From Sinorhizobium terangae (GTDB taxonomy: Bacteria; Pseudomonadota; Alphaproteobacteria; Rhizobiales; Rhizobiaceae), in assembly GCF_009601505.1 (NCBI RefSeq), contig NZ_WITC01000102.1, positions 1 to 35,326 of the forward strand: a stretch of DNA of 35,326 nt, read 5' to 3'. The notes below the pieces were generated by a model. It did not search any database. It worked only from the letters and a program-made list of their open reading frames with translations, and had not been told where the DNA came from. Both the position numbers and the translations under genes were made by a program. Every line of letters begins with the position of its first letter. Within the stretch, counting starts at the first letter, position 1. Below, one piece after another: positions 22,533 through 30,825 of this stretch.

Positions 22533-22891
22533 CTAAGGCCTAGCTCCGGTTTGAACCGATCACTGCGCATATTATCGGCCCTGTCGATGGGTGAAAAAGC
22601 CGTGGGCTTGACCCTCGATCGCGTGTCGGGCGGTCAGTTCGTAAATCCGGCGCTCGACCGATCCTGCCTCGATCGTTGCTTCTTCTCCGGCGGCTTCTCG
22701 CTAAAGATCCCGCGCTCCCATGCAATCGGGCTTGTCTCGGCGTTGCTTGCGGCCCGCATCACGACAGGCGCTACCTCGGCCCATAACCCCTTCTTCTTTC
22801 ATTAGAGAGCCTATCGCAACGTAGTTTTTGATCGAGCTCGAGAAGGTTCAGGTGGACCCAGGACCGCTGGACGATCCCGGGTGGGATCAGA
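22533..22891. other. Unresolved stretch between tolC and the dioxygenase gene
   Basis: About 360 bp with no supported gene. On the minus strand a fragment reads AGSVERRIYELTARHAIEGQ without a start, possibly a decayed gene. I found no terminator hairpin with a T run directly after tolC. Confidence 0.4.
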
Positions 22892-23680
22892 TTAGAACGT
22901 TAGCCCGCAGGCCCGACGGATGGCGACCTGAACCGGCGATGGGGGCAAGGCCGGATCGAACTCACCCCGCGGCAGCAGCGGCGGCTGCGCCATGAAGCGC
23001 GGCCGTTCCCCTCGGTGGGGTTGCGCCGCATGGACAAGGAACGGATGGCACAGATAGACCGTGCCTGCTGCGCCAGTCGCGAGTTCAACCTCGTAACCTT
23101 CCGTCGAGGCGTAGCCGTTGGCAGAGAGCTGCCTGAGCGTCGCGCCCGCGTCGCCATAGGGCAGCAACTCCCGGGCAATGGTGGCATGCGAACCTTTCCG
23201 TATCCTCGTGGGCGCATCATCGCGGCCAACATCCGAGAACAGAAAGAGCATCAGCAATGCGCGCCCGCTGCTCTTCACATTGACCCGCCACTCCATGAAA
23301 TCCGGATTGTCGCCAAAACTCATGTCGACGTGCCAGCCATCATCACCGGGGGATACCGGCGAGGGAAAGCGGATCGGAAAGGTTCCCAGCCCTTTAGGTG
23401 CAAGCCAGCGGTCTACGCCAACGAGTTGATCATAGGCCTTGTGCAGGAGAGGCATGTTGGCGGCTTCAATGAAGGGAGGCGAAGACTTGGACCCCACCCG
23501 AACAACTGGTTGGACCCAGCCTTCAGGTTCGTCCGGAGACAAACCAACATCCGCCCATAGTTCGTCCCTGCCTTGCTTCGCAAGGTCGGTGCTGAAAGCA
23601 CTCTCGATTTTGACGAAACCGTCGTCGATGAAGCTCTGAACCTGATGGGCGGTCAGGCCGACGTGCTTGGTTTTAGGCAT
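22892..23680 (-). CDS. Phytanoyl-CoA dioxygenase (PhyH) family protein
   Basis: This 262-residue protein has the 2-oxoglutarate/Fe(II) oxygenase signature HVD (H117, D119, in DDGWHVDMSFGD), with a distal His likely H217 in CHPFLVHAAQPHRG and Arg223 or R228 for 2-oxoglutarate. The N-terminus (LTAHQVQSFIDDGFVKIESA) is the usual PhyH opening. It probably hydroxylates a small molecule or lipid; the substrate cannot be inferred. The start at 23680 was chosen for the GGAGAA site 8 nt upstream; the longer frame to 23719 lacks one. It is a monocistronic minus-strand gene with no obvious partner. Confidence 0.88.
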   Translation of the reverse strand: MPKTKHVGLTAHQVQSFIDDGFVKIESAFSTDLAKQGRDELWADVGLSPDEPEGWVQPVVRVGSKSSPPFIEAANMPLLHKAYDQLVGVDRWLAPKGLGTFPIRFPSPVSPGDDGWHVDMSFGDNPDFMEWRVNVKSSGRALLMLFLFSDVGRDDAPTRIRKGSHATIARELLPYGDAGATLRQLSANGYASTEGYEVELATGAAGTVYLCHPFLVHAAQPHRGERPRFMAQPPLLPRGEFDPALPPSPVQVAIRRACGLTF

Positions 23681-23949
23681 TACGTATTCTCCGTTTGGCC
23701 ATCGCGTCGGCGGGGCCATTTTGATCTGACCGGCGCGGAATGCGCCGCAACGACTTCAGCCCTTCAGATCAACGGTAAGAATGTGGACATGAACATCATG
23801 GCGAGAACTTATAGCGAAGCCTAAACAAGAATAACATACGCAGGACACAGCATTTTTGTCGATTGCCACGCTTCTTTAACTTTCTTGCCACTTTGTTGCC
23901 TTTAGGGCAGCATCATTGACCAATCTCTCGAGGCAAGATCATTCCTGTC

Positions 23950-24240
23950 CCCGATCGACATGCTCCACCCGCTCCGCAATGAGCACCTTGCGTTCCCGGC
24001 AGATGCCGCGCCGGTCTTCGTCTTCTGGGCTTGGTACTTTCACCATCGCGCACACGCGTGGCTCGCCGCGCTTGAACGCAAGCAGTGCGCGGACCAGCGC
24101 TTCCGCGTCAATCCTGTCCGTCTTCGCGTGCCGGCCGCGACGGGAGGCGGCAATCGAAGCCGCGTCGACGACATGGCTCTCGATCCCGCTTGCTCCCAGG
24201 GGGAAAAAACTCGCAAGGCAAACAGCGTCGAACCGAATGG
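23950..24240 (-). pseudogene. IS110-family transposase fragment
   Basis: The minus frame contains GIESHVVDAASIAASRRGRH followed by AKTDRIDAEALVRALLAF and ICRERKVLIAERVEHV, the RuvC-like N-terminal domain of IS110 transposases with the conserved Asp residues of the KTDRIDA motif. The sequence before FFPLGASG is degenerate, and the C-terminal half (serine-containing domain) is missing after HVDRGQE. Only about 95 codons remain, so the element is inactive. Confidence 0.82.
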
Positions 24241-24275
24241 ATGTCTCGTCGCACCGTTGAGGGCACATCCATTCG
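24234..24275. repeat. 11-bp inverted repeat at the IS110 remnant edge
   Basis: CGAATGGATGT (24234-24244) and ACATCCATTCG (24265-24275) are perfectly complementary, with a 20-bp spacer. The pair sits at the point where IS110 similarity begins to fail. There is no T run, so it is not a typical terminator. It could be a boundary left by an insertion, or a protein site. Confidence 0.6.
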
Positions 24276-24696
24276 CTAGGCTTCTGGCTGTTACAAGACT
24301 CTGCTGCCGCCTCAACACACTGGCGCATAGTTGGTCGCCTCGCGCAAACCAGGTCGTCTACTGGGCTCCTCCAACCATTTTCGCGTTGGATGGGTCTTAT
24401 CCAAAAAACGGATTTTACCGATCTGCGAAAATGCCGCATAGCACATCCACGCGGTGCGCCGCTGTGCCGGCGGAATGATCACCGTTTGAATGGGCACTAA
24501 AAGGAAATTTGCATCACGTGGCTGTATGCAATTCGTGATTTCTGGGCGGATATCGAACCGGACGCCGACTCGAATTTATCGGGCCGCGCTGGAGATTCAT
24601 AACTATGGACTCGCCCTCGTGACGAAGACGACCGCGTTGATGAGAGTCATTCCGACCTGAGGTTGGAGCATTTGAACGATTCGCCGGAGCAAACAA
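24276..24696. other. Unresolved stretch upstream of the hydroxylase gene
   Basis: About 420 bp. Short minus-strand frames continue from the IS110 remnant but carry no recognisable domain. The last 30 bp hold the ribosome binding site of the next gene (GGAG 8 nt before ATG 24697). Confidence 0.4.
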
Positions 24697-25554
24697 ATGC
24701 ACGTTCTCGATGTTAACCAGATGACCCAGCTCTTCGTGAAATCGTTTGAGCTGGTTGTGGTCTTCGCTACCATTTGCGCCGCGCTGGAGCTAACCTTTCC
24801 GGCTTATCGATACAGTTTTGCCTCATACGTTCGCGGCGTGCGGAATTGGATTATTCGCCTCGGATTCGGTGCGTTTGTGTGGCACCTCTACGCTGTGAGC
24901 TTGGCCTGGTTAGGGATAAAGCCGCTCGTAACGATCGATTTCGGTTCGTTGCTTCACACTGACAACGCAGTGATTAATAATGGATTGGCCGTCCTTTCAG
25001 GCGTTTTAGTCGCGATTGTCGGCGACTTCTTTTACTACTGGATGCATCGCGCTCAGCATGCTGTTCCATTCCTCTGGCGCATGCACGCTACTCACCATTC
25101 GATCCGCGAATTGACGGCATGGAATTGCCATCATCACATTTCCGAGCCACTCGTTTACGCAGCGTTGGTAGCACTACCACTCAGGCTGTTCCACTTCGAA
25201 TCTGGCGTAGTGCCCGTTGTTGCCATGACACTGATTACCTTTCAGGCCCATCTTTCACACTCCAGCACCCGCATCAATCTTGGGCCGCTTCGATACATCA
25301 TTGGCGACAATAAGTTCCACCGCATTCACCACTCGTTGGAACCGCATCACCGGCGCCGAAACTATGGATTCTTTACAACCCTCTGGGACACGATTTTTCA
25401 GACGGCATACTGGCCAGAAAAGAATGAGTGGCCGGAAGTTGGCCTGCGAGACCAGCCTGAGCCGCTCACCGCGCGCGATTACGTTATGTTCCCATTTGAT
25501 CGACGTCGCTGGCCTGGAGCTAAAGTCGGAAATGGTGTAGAGGCTGGGGAGTGA
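24697..25554 (+). CDS. Fatty acid hydroxylase / sterol desaturase family membrane protein
   Basis: This 285-residue membrane protein has the di-iron histidine boxes of the family: HRAQH (117-121), HATHH (130-134), and HRIHHSLEPHHRRRNYG (208 onward). Hydrophobic segments lie at about 15-35, 50-75, 95-115 and 155-185. Such proteins hydroxylate or desaturate lipids in the inner membrane; rhizobia use relatives on lipids, carotenoids and ornithine lipids, but the substrate here cannot be told. ATG 24697 follows a well-placed GGAG. No neighbour forms an operon with it. Confidence 0.9.
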   Translation: MHVLDVNQMTQLFVKSFELVVVFATICAALELTFPAYRYSFASYVRGVRNWIIRLGFGAFVWHLYAVSLAWLGIKPLVTIDFGSLLHTDNAVINNGLAVLSGVLVAIVGDFFYYWMHRAQHAVPFLWRMHATHHSIRELTAWNCHHHISEPLVYAALVALPLRLFHFESGVVPVVAMTLITFQAHLSHSSTRINLGPLRYIIGDNKFHRIHHSLEPHHRRRNYGFFTTLWDTIFQTAYWPEKNEWPEVGLRDQPEPLTARDYVMFPFDRRRWPGAKVGNGVEAGE

Positions 25555-25986
25555 TCGAGTGGAGGTTTACGCTTCGGTTCTGATTGTCGAGGCCGGAAAA
25601 CCATCAAAAAAAAGCGACCTAGGGAAGAGGTCGCTCAAACGCCCGACAAGCTCCCCCTTTAAATGGCGGATAGGCAGGACTGTGGGGGTGCAACACAAAC
25701 ATAAGCTTTCCGTCGGCGGCGCATTACATGCCCGCTTTGGAGCTGACCCTCTAACGCTGGACAGCCAGACGCCGCTAAGTAAGTGATACAGCATGCGCTG
25801 AAACTCTCACGCCTCGGCCGGTTCGTCCACACGTGCCCTACCCCATGTGCATGTTTTGGTCAGGACTGCCCCAGCCAGGCTGGTTGAGGCTCAGCACATC
25901 GTCCCATTCTCTCAGCCGCGGCGGCATCATTCTTCTGGCGCATCACGAACGGTCCGCTAAGTCGCCCCTGGCTATGATGAGCTTCG
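25555..25986. other. Intergenic stretch left of the IS66 element
   Basis: Apart from the hairpin at 25605-25635 I see nothing functional. The bases 25979-25986 (GAGCTTCG) are the left copy of the IS66 target duplication. Short frames on both strands lack ribosome binding sites and domains. Confidence 0.5.
25605..25635 (-). terminator. Hairpin terminator reading leftward
   Basis: AGCGACCT (25613-25620) pairs perfectly with AGGTCGCT (25628-25635) around a 7-nt loop. On the minus strand the stem is followed by a run of T (plus-strand A run at 25605-25613), as in a factor-independent terminator. It would stop minus-strand transcription leaving the IS66 side; for the hydroxylase gene on the plus strand it lacks a T run. 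Confidence 0.55.
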
Positions 25987-26047
25987 GTGAGCGCGACGAG
26001 CAGCCCACGGCTTTCGTCTGTTGACGGACGAGGAGCCGTCCGTTGTT

Positions 26048-26611
26048 TCAGAACTTCTGCTTTGCGCGCTTTGGCATGAAGTAGCTTCGGATATTGACGA
26101 GCGCTTCGGCGACGGCAGCCGCATCCTCGTGGGTGGCGGGCCCTTTAGTCTCGCTGAGTTTGCGGATTGGCGCAATGATATCGCCAGTGACGGCATGGCC
26201 GCGAATGACGGGCCGCCACAGCTTCGGCGCGAACCCGGTTCCGATCAGAAAGCAGAGGTCCCAGTCCATGGCATCAAAGGTTTGATCATCGATCCTGGTG
26301 AACCGGGGCCGGTGGTCTTTCGGCGTTTCGGAAAGGCTCGCCGAGATCCGGTTGTATTCCGCAACGATGGTCTGCACGGCCCGATGCTCGGTTGTTTCCA
26401 TTGGCAGGTTCAGGGCCTCCGGGCCAGTCAGCTCCGGAATCCACTGACGTGGATCGATAAACCTCGGGCCGATAATGAGCGCCGTGAGATAGCCGTCGAG
26501 GCCGCTCATCGACCAGATCGGCGACACTGGACGACGTGCCCTGATGAAGGCTTCGAACGCCTCATCATCGAGCTTCGGTCGTGCCGTCGTCTCCTGGCTG
26601 TTCTGTGTCAT
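26048..26611 (-). CDS. UPF0149/YecA-like passenger protein of the IS66 element
   Basis: This 187-residue protein starts TQNSQETTARPKLDDEAFEA and has the UPF0149 pattern (SMSGLDGYLTALIIGPRFID, then WDLCFLIGTG). It lacks the C-terminal SEC-C zinc motif seen in many YecA proteins. Its ATG overlaps the tnpC stop (ATGA), so it is translated as the last gene of the transposition operon and lies inside the terminal repeats. Its role in transposition is unknown; passenger genes of this kind recur in some IS66 groups. Confidence 0.8.
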   Translation of the reverse strand: MTQNSQETTARPKLDDEAFEAFIRARRPVSPIWSMSGLDGYLTALIIGPRFIDPRQWIPELTGPEALNLPMETTEHRAVQTIVAEYNRISASLSETPKDHRPRFTRIDDQTFDAMDWDLCFLIGTGFAPKLWRPVIRGHAVTGDIIAPIRKLSETKGPATHEDAAAVAEALVNIRSYFMPKRAKQKF

Positions 26612-28182
26612 GCCGCCCGTCGCTCCTGATCTGCAATGCACTCGCGTTCGGCCTTCCAAGCCCAGGGGAAGAGCGTCTCCATCCGGTTGGCGGTCACCTT
26701 GCCGGAGATGATGCGTTCCAGCACATCGGCAAGCCAGACTTCAGGATCCACGTCGTTAAGCTTTGCCGTGTTGACGAGCGATGCCAGGACCGCAAAGGAC
26801 TTGCCACCGCGTTCGTTGCCCACGAACAACGAGTTCTTCCTCGTCAGAGCCACCGATTTCATTGAACGCTCGACCACATTCGAGTCCACTTCGATCCGGC
26901 CATCCTCCAGGAAGGCTGCCAGTCCGCTCCAGTGGTTGAGCGTGTAGGTGACGGCCTTGCCAAGCGCCGATTTTGACGACACCTCTTCGCTCAGTTCGCT
27001 GAGCTGGACCTTCAGGTCACTCATGATCGGTGCTGTCTCGCGACGCCGCACCCTCAGCCGGGTATCGTCATTCTCGCCTCGGATCTTCGCTTCGATGCGA
27101 TAGACCTCGGCGATCCTGGCCAGGATCGACAGCGCCTCCGAAGAGCCGGTTAGCTTGACGACATCGACGAACTTGCGTCGCGCGTGAGCAAGGCAGAAGG
27201 CCAGCCGCATGGGGGCGACATTGCTCTTCCCCCTGCGCTTGGCCAAGGTTTTATAGGCTTGATACCCATCAACCTGAAGCACGCCGGCAAACGACGACAG
27301 TTGCCCCTCGACCTCGCGAGCGCTGCGGCGTTCGGCAAAAACATAGGCCACCGCCGGCGGCGCCGGACCATTCCATGGCCGGTCGTCGACCGCCTGCGCC
27401 CAAAGTTGGCAAAGCTTGGTGCGTTTGCGCCCCGGATCGAGTCGCGGAAGCGGCGTCTCGTCACAGAATACCCTTGGCTGGGAGCGGATGAAGGCGGTAA
27501 GCGCATCATAGAGAAGCTCGAGCCACCAGGCGACCCGCGTCACCCAGGCGCCAAGCGTGCCGCGATCGATGATCACGCCGCAGGAGGCAAGCATCTGCGC
27601 CTGGCGATGCAGCGGCAAATGCCAGGCAAACTTCGAAACGGCGACATGGGCTGCAAACGCCGTGGTCACCATGCCGCCGTCCATCACGCGCGCCGGCGCG
27701 GGCGCTCGCACAATGACGCTTTCGCAGGCCCGGCATGCATAGCGCGGCCGGATCGTCCGCTTTACCCGGACAACCGCCGGCACGATGTCGAGTGCCTCGC
27801 TGACGTCCGTGCCGATGCAATGAAGCTCGAACGAGCAGCACGGGCAAATCTTGCTCTCCGGCTCGATGAGCTCTTCATACCGTGGGAGGTGCCCGGGCAA
27901 ACGGCCGATGTTGCGCGACGGCGATCGCCGCTGCTGCTTTTGGCCGTCAGCCACGGGTGCAACATCGTCATTGGCCGCCTCGGGAATGTCGCTGAGATCG
28001 CCAAGGTCAAGCGTCGCCTGCGTCGGGTCGATCGCCGTCATCTTCTCCGATTTCGGCCCAAAGAGCTGCTGCTCCAGGAAGGCAACGCGCGCCTTGAGGT
28101 CGGCATTCTCTGCATCGAGCGAGAGAATGATCCGGCTCAATTGCGCGGCATCCTGAGGCAAGGGGTCGGGTCGAAGCGGCAT
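26608..28182 (-). CDS. tnpC: IS66 transposase TnpC
   Basis: This DDE transposase of about 524 residues has a leucine-zipper-like N-terminus (LSRIILSLDAENADLKARVA), an IS66-type zinc-finger segment (CPCCSFELHCIG, YACRACESV), the catalytic core (VFCDETPLPRLDPG and VLQVDGYQAYKTLA with the Asp residues) and the C-terminal DSNVVERSMKSVALTRKNSL with the Glu. I take ATG 28182; a TTG at 28215 would add 11 residues. It is complete and lies between tnpB and the passenger gene. Confidence 0.94.
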   Translation of the reverse strand: MPLRPDPLPQDAAQLSRIILSLDAENADLKARVAFLEQQLFGPKSEKMTAIDPTQATLDLGDLSDIPEAANDDVAPVADGQKQQRRSPSRNIGRLPGHLPRYEELIEPESKICPCCSFELHCIGTDVSEALDIVPAVVRVKRTIRPRYACRACESVIVRAPAPARVMDGGMVTTAFAAHVAVSKFAWHLPLHRQAQMLASCGVIIDRGTLGAWVTRVAWWLELLYDALTAFIRSQPRVFCDETPLPRLDPGRKRTKLCQLWAQAVDDRPWNGPAPPAVAYVFAERRSAREVEGQLSSFAGVLQVDGYQAYKTLAKRRGKSNVAPMRLAFCLAHARRKFVDVVKLTGSSEALSILARIAEVYRIEAKIRGENDDTRLRVRRRETAPIMSDLKVQLSELSEEVSSKSALGKAVTYTLNHWSGLAAFLEDGRIEVDSNVVERSMKSVALTRKNSLFVGNERGGKSFAVLASLVNTAKLNDVDPEVWLADVLERIISGKVTANRMETLFPWAWKAERECIADQERRAA

Positions 28183-28230
28183 GGCAGACCCTAGCACATG
28201 ATCCTGAATCTTCAAGCAATTCCAATAGGA

Positions 28231-28587
28231 TCAGCCCGCTTTCGTTGGCCGCTTTACGGCGTTTCGATTAACCCGAGTCCAGTCGATACCGGCCAGCAAA
28301 AGCGAGAACTCTCGGCTACTCATCTGCATCGCGCCATCGCGGATCGGTGGCCAAACGAACTTGCCCTGCTCCAACCATTTCGTCGCCAGGTTCATGCCAG
28401 AGCCATCCCAATAAATGCAGCGCAGGCGATCGCATCGCTTGGCGCGGAACACAAACACGTCACCACAGTAGGGATCGGCCGAAAGCGCTGACGCCACCAG
28501 CGCAACAAGCCCATTCATGCCGCGCCGGAAGTCGACAGGCTGCGTCGCCACCATGATCTTCACGCCATTCGGCGAAAGTGCGATCAT
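28231..28587 (-). CDS. tnpB: IS66 accessory protein TnpB
   Basis: This 118-residue protein is the IS66 Orf2 type: VKIMVATQPVDFRRGMNGL, then DVFVFRAKRCDRLRCIYWDG and the basic C-terminus. TnpB is required for IS66 transposition by an unknown mechanism. Its ATG overlaps the tnpA stop by 4 nt. It is intact. Confidence 0.94.
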   Translation of the reverse strand: MIALSPNGVKIMVATQPVDFRRGMNGLVALVASALSADPYCGDVFVFRAKRCDRLRCIYWDGSGMNLATKWLEQGKFVWPPIRDGAMQMSSREFSLLLAGIDWTRVNRNAVKRPTKAG

Positions 28588-29018
28588 AGGCGCCCTCGCA
28601 ACGCCGCCACGATCGCCTGCGCCAACTCGGGCGCCACCGAGCCGATCACGGTCGTGCGCGCCCCGGCAATCTCGATCTCAATTCGACCGGAAGCAACGGA
28701 AGCGATATCCGACGACGCGCTCTGGTGAAGCGTTCGTTCTGCAACCACCGTCACCGGCACAAACATGGCCTGCTGTGCGCCGGCTTGCGCGGATCGTCGA
28801 GAGGTCAGCCCGGCTTCGCGGCGCCAGACATTCAGCAAGCCGCGATTGACGCCCCAGCGCCGGGCGACGGCCGAGATGTTCACGTCGGGCTCTGCGCTTT
28901 CGGCAAGGATCCGCGCCTTCTCTTCGTCGGTCCAATTCCGACGCTGGCGGCGACCGGTGATCATCTCGGTCCGCCGGTGGACTCCATCATGCCTGGCTTC
29001 ATCCATGACTCCAAGCAT
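28584..29018 (-). CDS. tnpA: IS66 accessory protein TnpA (transposase-like HTH)
   Basis: This protein has an HTH_8/IS3-IS66 OrfA type DNA-binding domain (RRNWTDEEKARILAESAEP, VNISAVARRWGVNRGLLNVW) and a C-terminal beta-rich tail ending QAIVAALRGRL. The frame is open to the terminal repeat at 29123. I take ATG 29018; ATG 29006 and ATG 28964 are also possible. It overlaps tnpB by 4 nt and is the first gene of the IS66 operon. Confidence 0.88.
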   Translation of the reverse strand: MLGVMDEARHDGVHRRTEMITGRRQRRNWTDEEKARILAESAEPDVNISAVARRWGVNRGLLNVWRREAGLTSRRSAQAGAQQAMFVPVTVVAERTLHQSASSDIASVASGRIEIEIAGARTTVIGSVAPELAQAIVAALRGRL

Positions 29019-29131
29019 GGCGTCAGCGCGATCTCCAATCATCCCGTTCCACTCCTGCAGATGAAGGAGCTTATCTCGCCGTCTCAAACAGCAAAGAAAA
29101 GGTGGGCTGTTCGTCGCGCTCACGAGCTTCG

Positions 29132-29385
29132 TAGTGCCCCCGTGTGCTTGCGCTTCTCCGAACTTGGCAAGTCGCGCCTGTATCCAAGCCCTAGGCGCGC
29201 GCTCAGATATGAGCCTATCTCCGATGTTTCTTGGCTTGAAGTTGTCTCGTCGGGCACTCGGCGCCGTCGGACATTAGAAGAGGAGCAGCTGATTGTTGCG
29301 GGGGTTTGGTGTCGGTTGAACATTTCGCAAAGCCGAGCAGGGATTCCGCTGGCGCGAAGGAAAGGTCGGTAGACTAGTGTGCTCC
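29132..29385. other. Spacer right of the IS66 element
   Basis: About 250 bp. One plus frame reads CLRFSELGKSRLYPSPRRAL and further basic residues to a stop at 29372, but it has no start or known domain and may be a fragment interrupted by the IS66 insertion. Confidence 0.4.
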
Positions 29386-30825
29386 TCAGGCTTCGGGTGT
29401 TACGAACTGGGTGTTAATTATGGCTTCGACCAGCGTCACCCCGTCAGGGGTGAGGGTGACCCGATCCGCGTCGGCGGTGACCAGAGCTTTATCAATCAGT
29501 GTCATGAGCGCGCGGCAGATAATCGGGTTGTCGAAAAAGCTTCTGCCTTCAAAACGTTGCCTGAACACATTGTCATTCACCGGAACCAATGTGGAAAGCG
29601 CCATTTTGAAGGCGTTAACTTCGCGGTGAAGCGAGGAAACTCCCCGGCTGTCCTCAATGGGCAGACGGTTTTCATCCAGAGCTTGCTTGTATTTTTTGTA
29701 GCCAGTGATGTTGATCGCTTCGGCCCGGGTGCATTTCGAGCTACCGCCGAGGCCAATTGCTACTTCAGGGTACTGCGCATCAAGGTCGGTGATTAACCCT
29801 TTCCACTTTTCCGGACGCTGATGGTTCTGGTGGAAATACATCGTCGGGTGTTCCCGATAATCGGGCAAGAGGTACTGTTCGACCAGTTCGCGCATCTGAT
29901 ACTGCTTACCCAGCCCTGGGAAATTCATGTTATTAATATTACCAGGCCCCTTTTTCTGCCACAGACTTGCTCGTTCCCCGGAAACGCCGGTACGCTTCTT
30001 CATGAACTCTTCCATGTGCAACTTGGTACAGACTACGTGAGAAAGTTCCAGCTCGAGTGTTTTCTCCATGTCATATTTCACGTCATCCACGCTTTGGCCT
30101 AGCATGCCGTAGATAAGGTCGACGCTGACCCACTCGAACCCGATTTCGCGCGCGTTGTATATGGTTTTCACGCAGTCTTCGGCAGAATGCATACGTCCGC
30201 ACGCCGTGATAATGCGGTCGTTGAAGGCCTGGGCACCGAAGCTGATTTTGGTAAAACCCAATTCTTTTAACAGCCGCAGATAGTCATTGGTCAGGGTTCC
30301 CGGCTCGCCTTCAAAGCGCATGGTAGCAGCAGAAAAGTTAAAATGGCTCCGGTAAAAATCCATCAGGCGCCGCAGCTCAGGTTCAGGAAGCAGTGATGGC
30401 GTGCCACCGAAGATGTTAAATTCGCCGACTTCGGCCTGTGCAAGGCACGGAACGCTCTGAAGCCACATGATGGCCTCTTTGATATTGCAATCGACCAGAT
30501 CCCGAAACACCGCCCGCGACGAAGTAGCCTGTGGGTTCAAAATAACCGTTGGGTATTGGCAGAAATGGCAACGGTAGCGGCAGGTGGGGATATACGACCA
30601 CAGGTGGATCTGTTTTGCCTGACCGATATCGCGGTCCATATCATCGAAAAAAGAATCGAGTGGATAACCGGCGATATCGCCGGGGAAAACGTGGCAACCG
30701 AACGGATCTTTAAACACATACTCCAGAAATCCGCTGTTCTCCGGGCAGGAGAGAAAATCGTAAACTCGCGGCACCGGATAGTTCCTATCGATATCGTTCA
30801 GTGAGGTCAGAGCTTCACTGTTCAT
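29386..30825 (-). CDS. HemN-like radical SAM protein
   Basis: This 479-residue protein has the radical SAM cluster motif CRYRCHFC (C82, C86, C89), the GGTPSLL glycine motif of the HemN/HemW family (about 139-145), and a HemN C-terminal-like domain (ITGYKKYKQALDENRLPIED and later). The fourth Cys after the motif, present in true HemN, is absent, so heme synthesis is unlikely; relatives act as heme chaperones, methyltransferases or in natural product synthesis. Its ATG overlaps the glycosyltransferase stop by 1 nt (TGATG-type coupling). The gene is more A+T-rich than the defence genes, as is its partner, suggesting they were acquired together. Confidence 0.85.
   Translation of the reverse strand: MNSEALTSLNDIDRNYPVPRVYDFLSCPENSGFLEYVFKDPFGCHVFPGDIAGYPLDSFFDDMDRDIGQAKQIHLWSYIPTCRYRCHFCQYPTVILNPQATSSRAVFRDLVDCNIKEAIMWLQSVPCLAQAEVGEFNIFGGTPSLLPEPELRRLMDFYRSHFNFSAATMRFEGEPGTLTNDYLRLLKELGFTKISFGAQAFNDRIITACGRMHSAEDCVKTIYNAREIGFEWVSVDLIYGMLGQSVDDVKYDMEKTLELELSHVVCTKLHMEEFMKKRTGVSGERASLWQKKGPGNINNMNFPGLGKQYQMRELVEQYLLPDYREHPTMYFHQNHQRPEKWKGLITDLDAQYPEVAIGLGGSSKCTRAEAINITGYKKYKQALDENRLPIEDSRGVSSLHREVNAFKMALSTLVPVNDNVFRQRFEGRSFFDNPIICRALMTLIDKALVTADADRVTLTPDGVTLVEAIINTQFVTPEA

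Larger units (their letters stand above)
25987..29123 (-). mobile_element. IS66-family element with passenger gene, complete
   Basis: The left end (25987-26008, starting GTGAGCGCGACG) and the reverse complement of the right end (29102-29123) match at 21 of 22 positions. Both ends are flanked by the same 8-bp sequence GAGCTTCG (25979-25986 and 29124-29131), the target duplication size known for IS66. Inside, all on the minus strand, are tnpA, tnpB, tnpC and a UPF0149 gene. All frames are open, so it may still be mobile. Insertion looks recent, given the identical target copies. Confidence 0.95.

Noticed and set aside
27184..28194. 336-codon plus-strand frame inside IS66 tnpC
   Set aside because: It is antisense to an intact transposase and has no start signal or domain.
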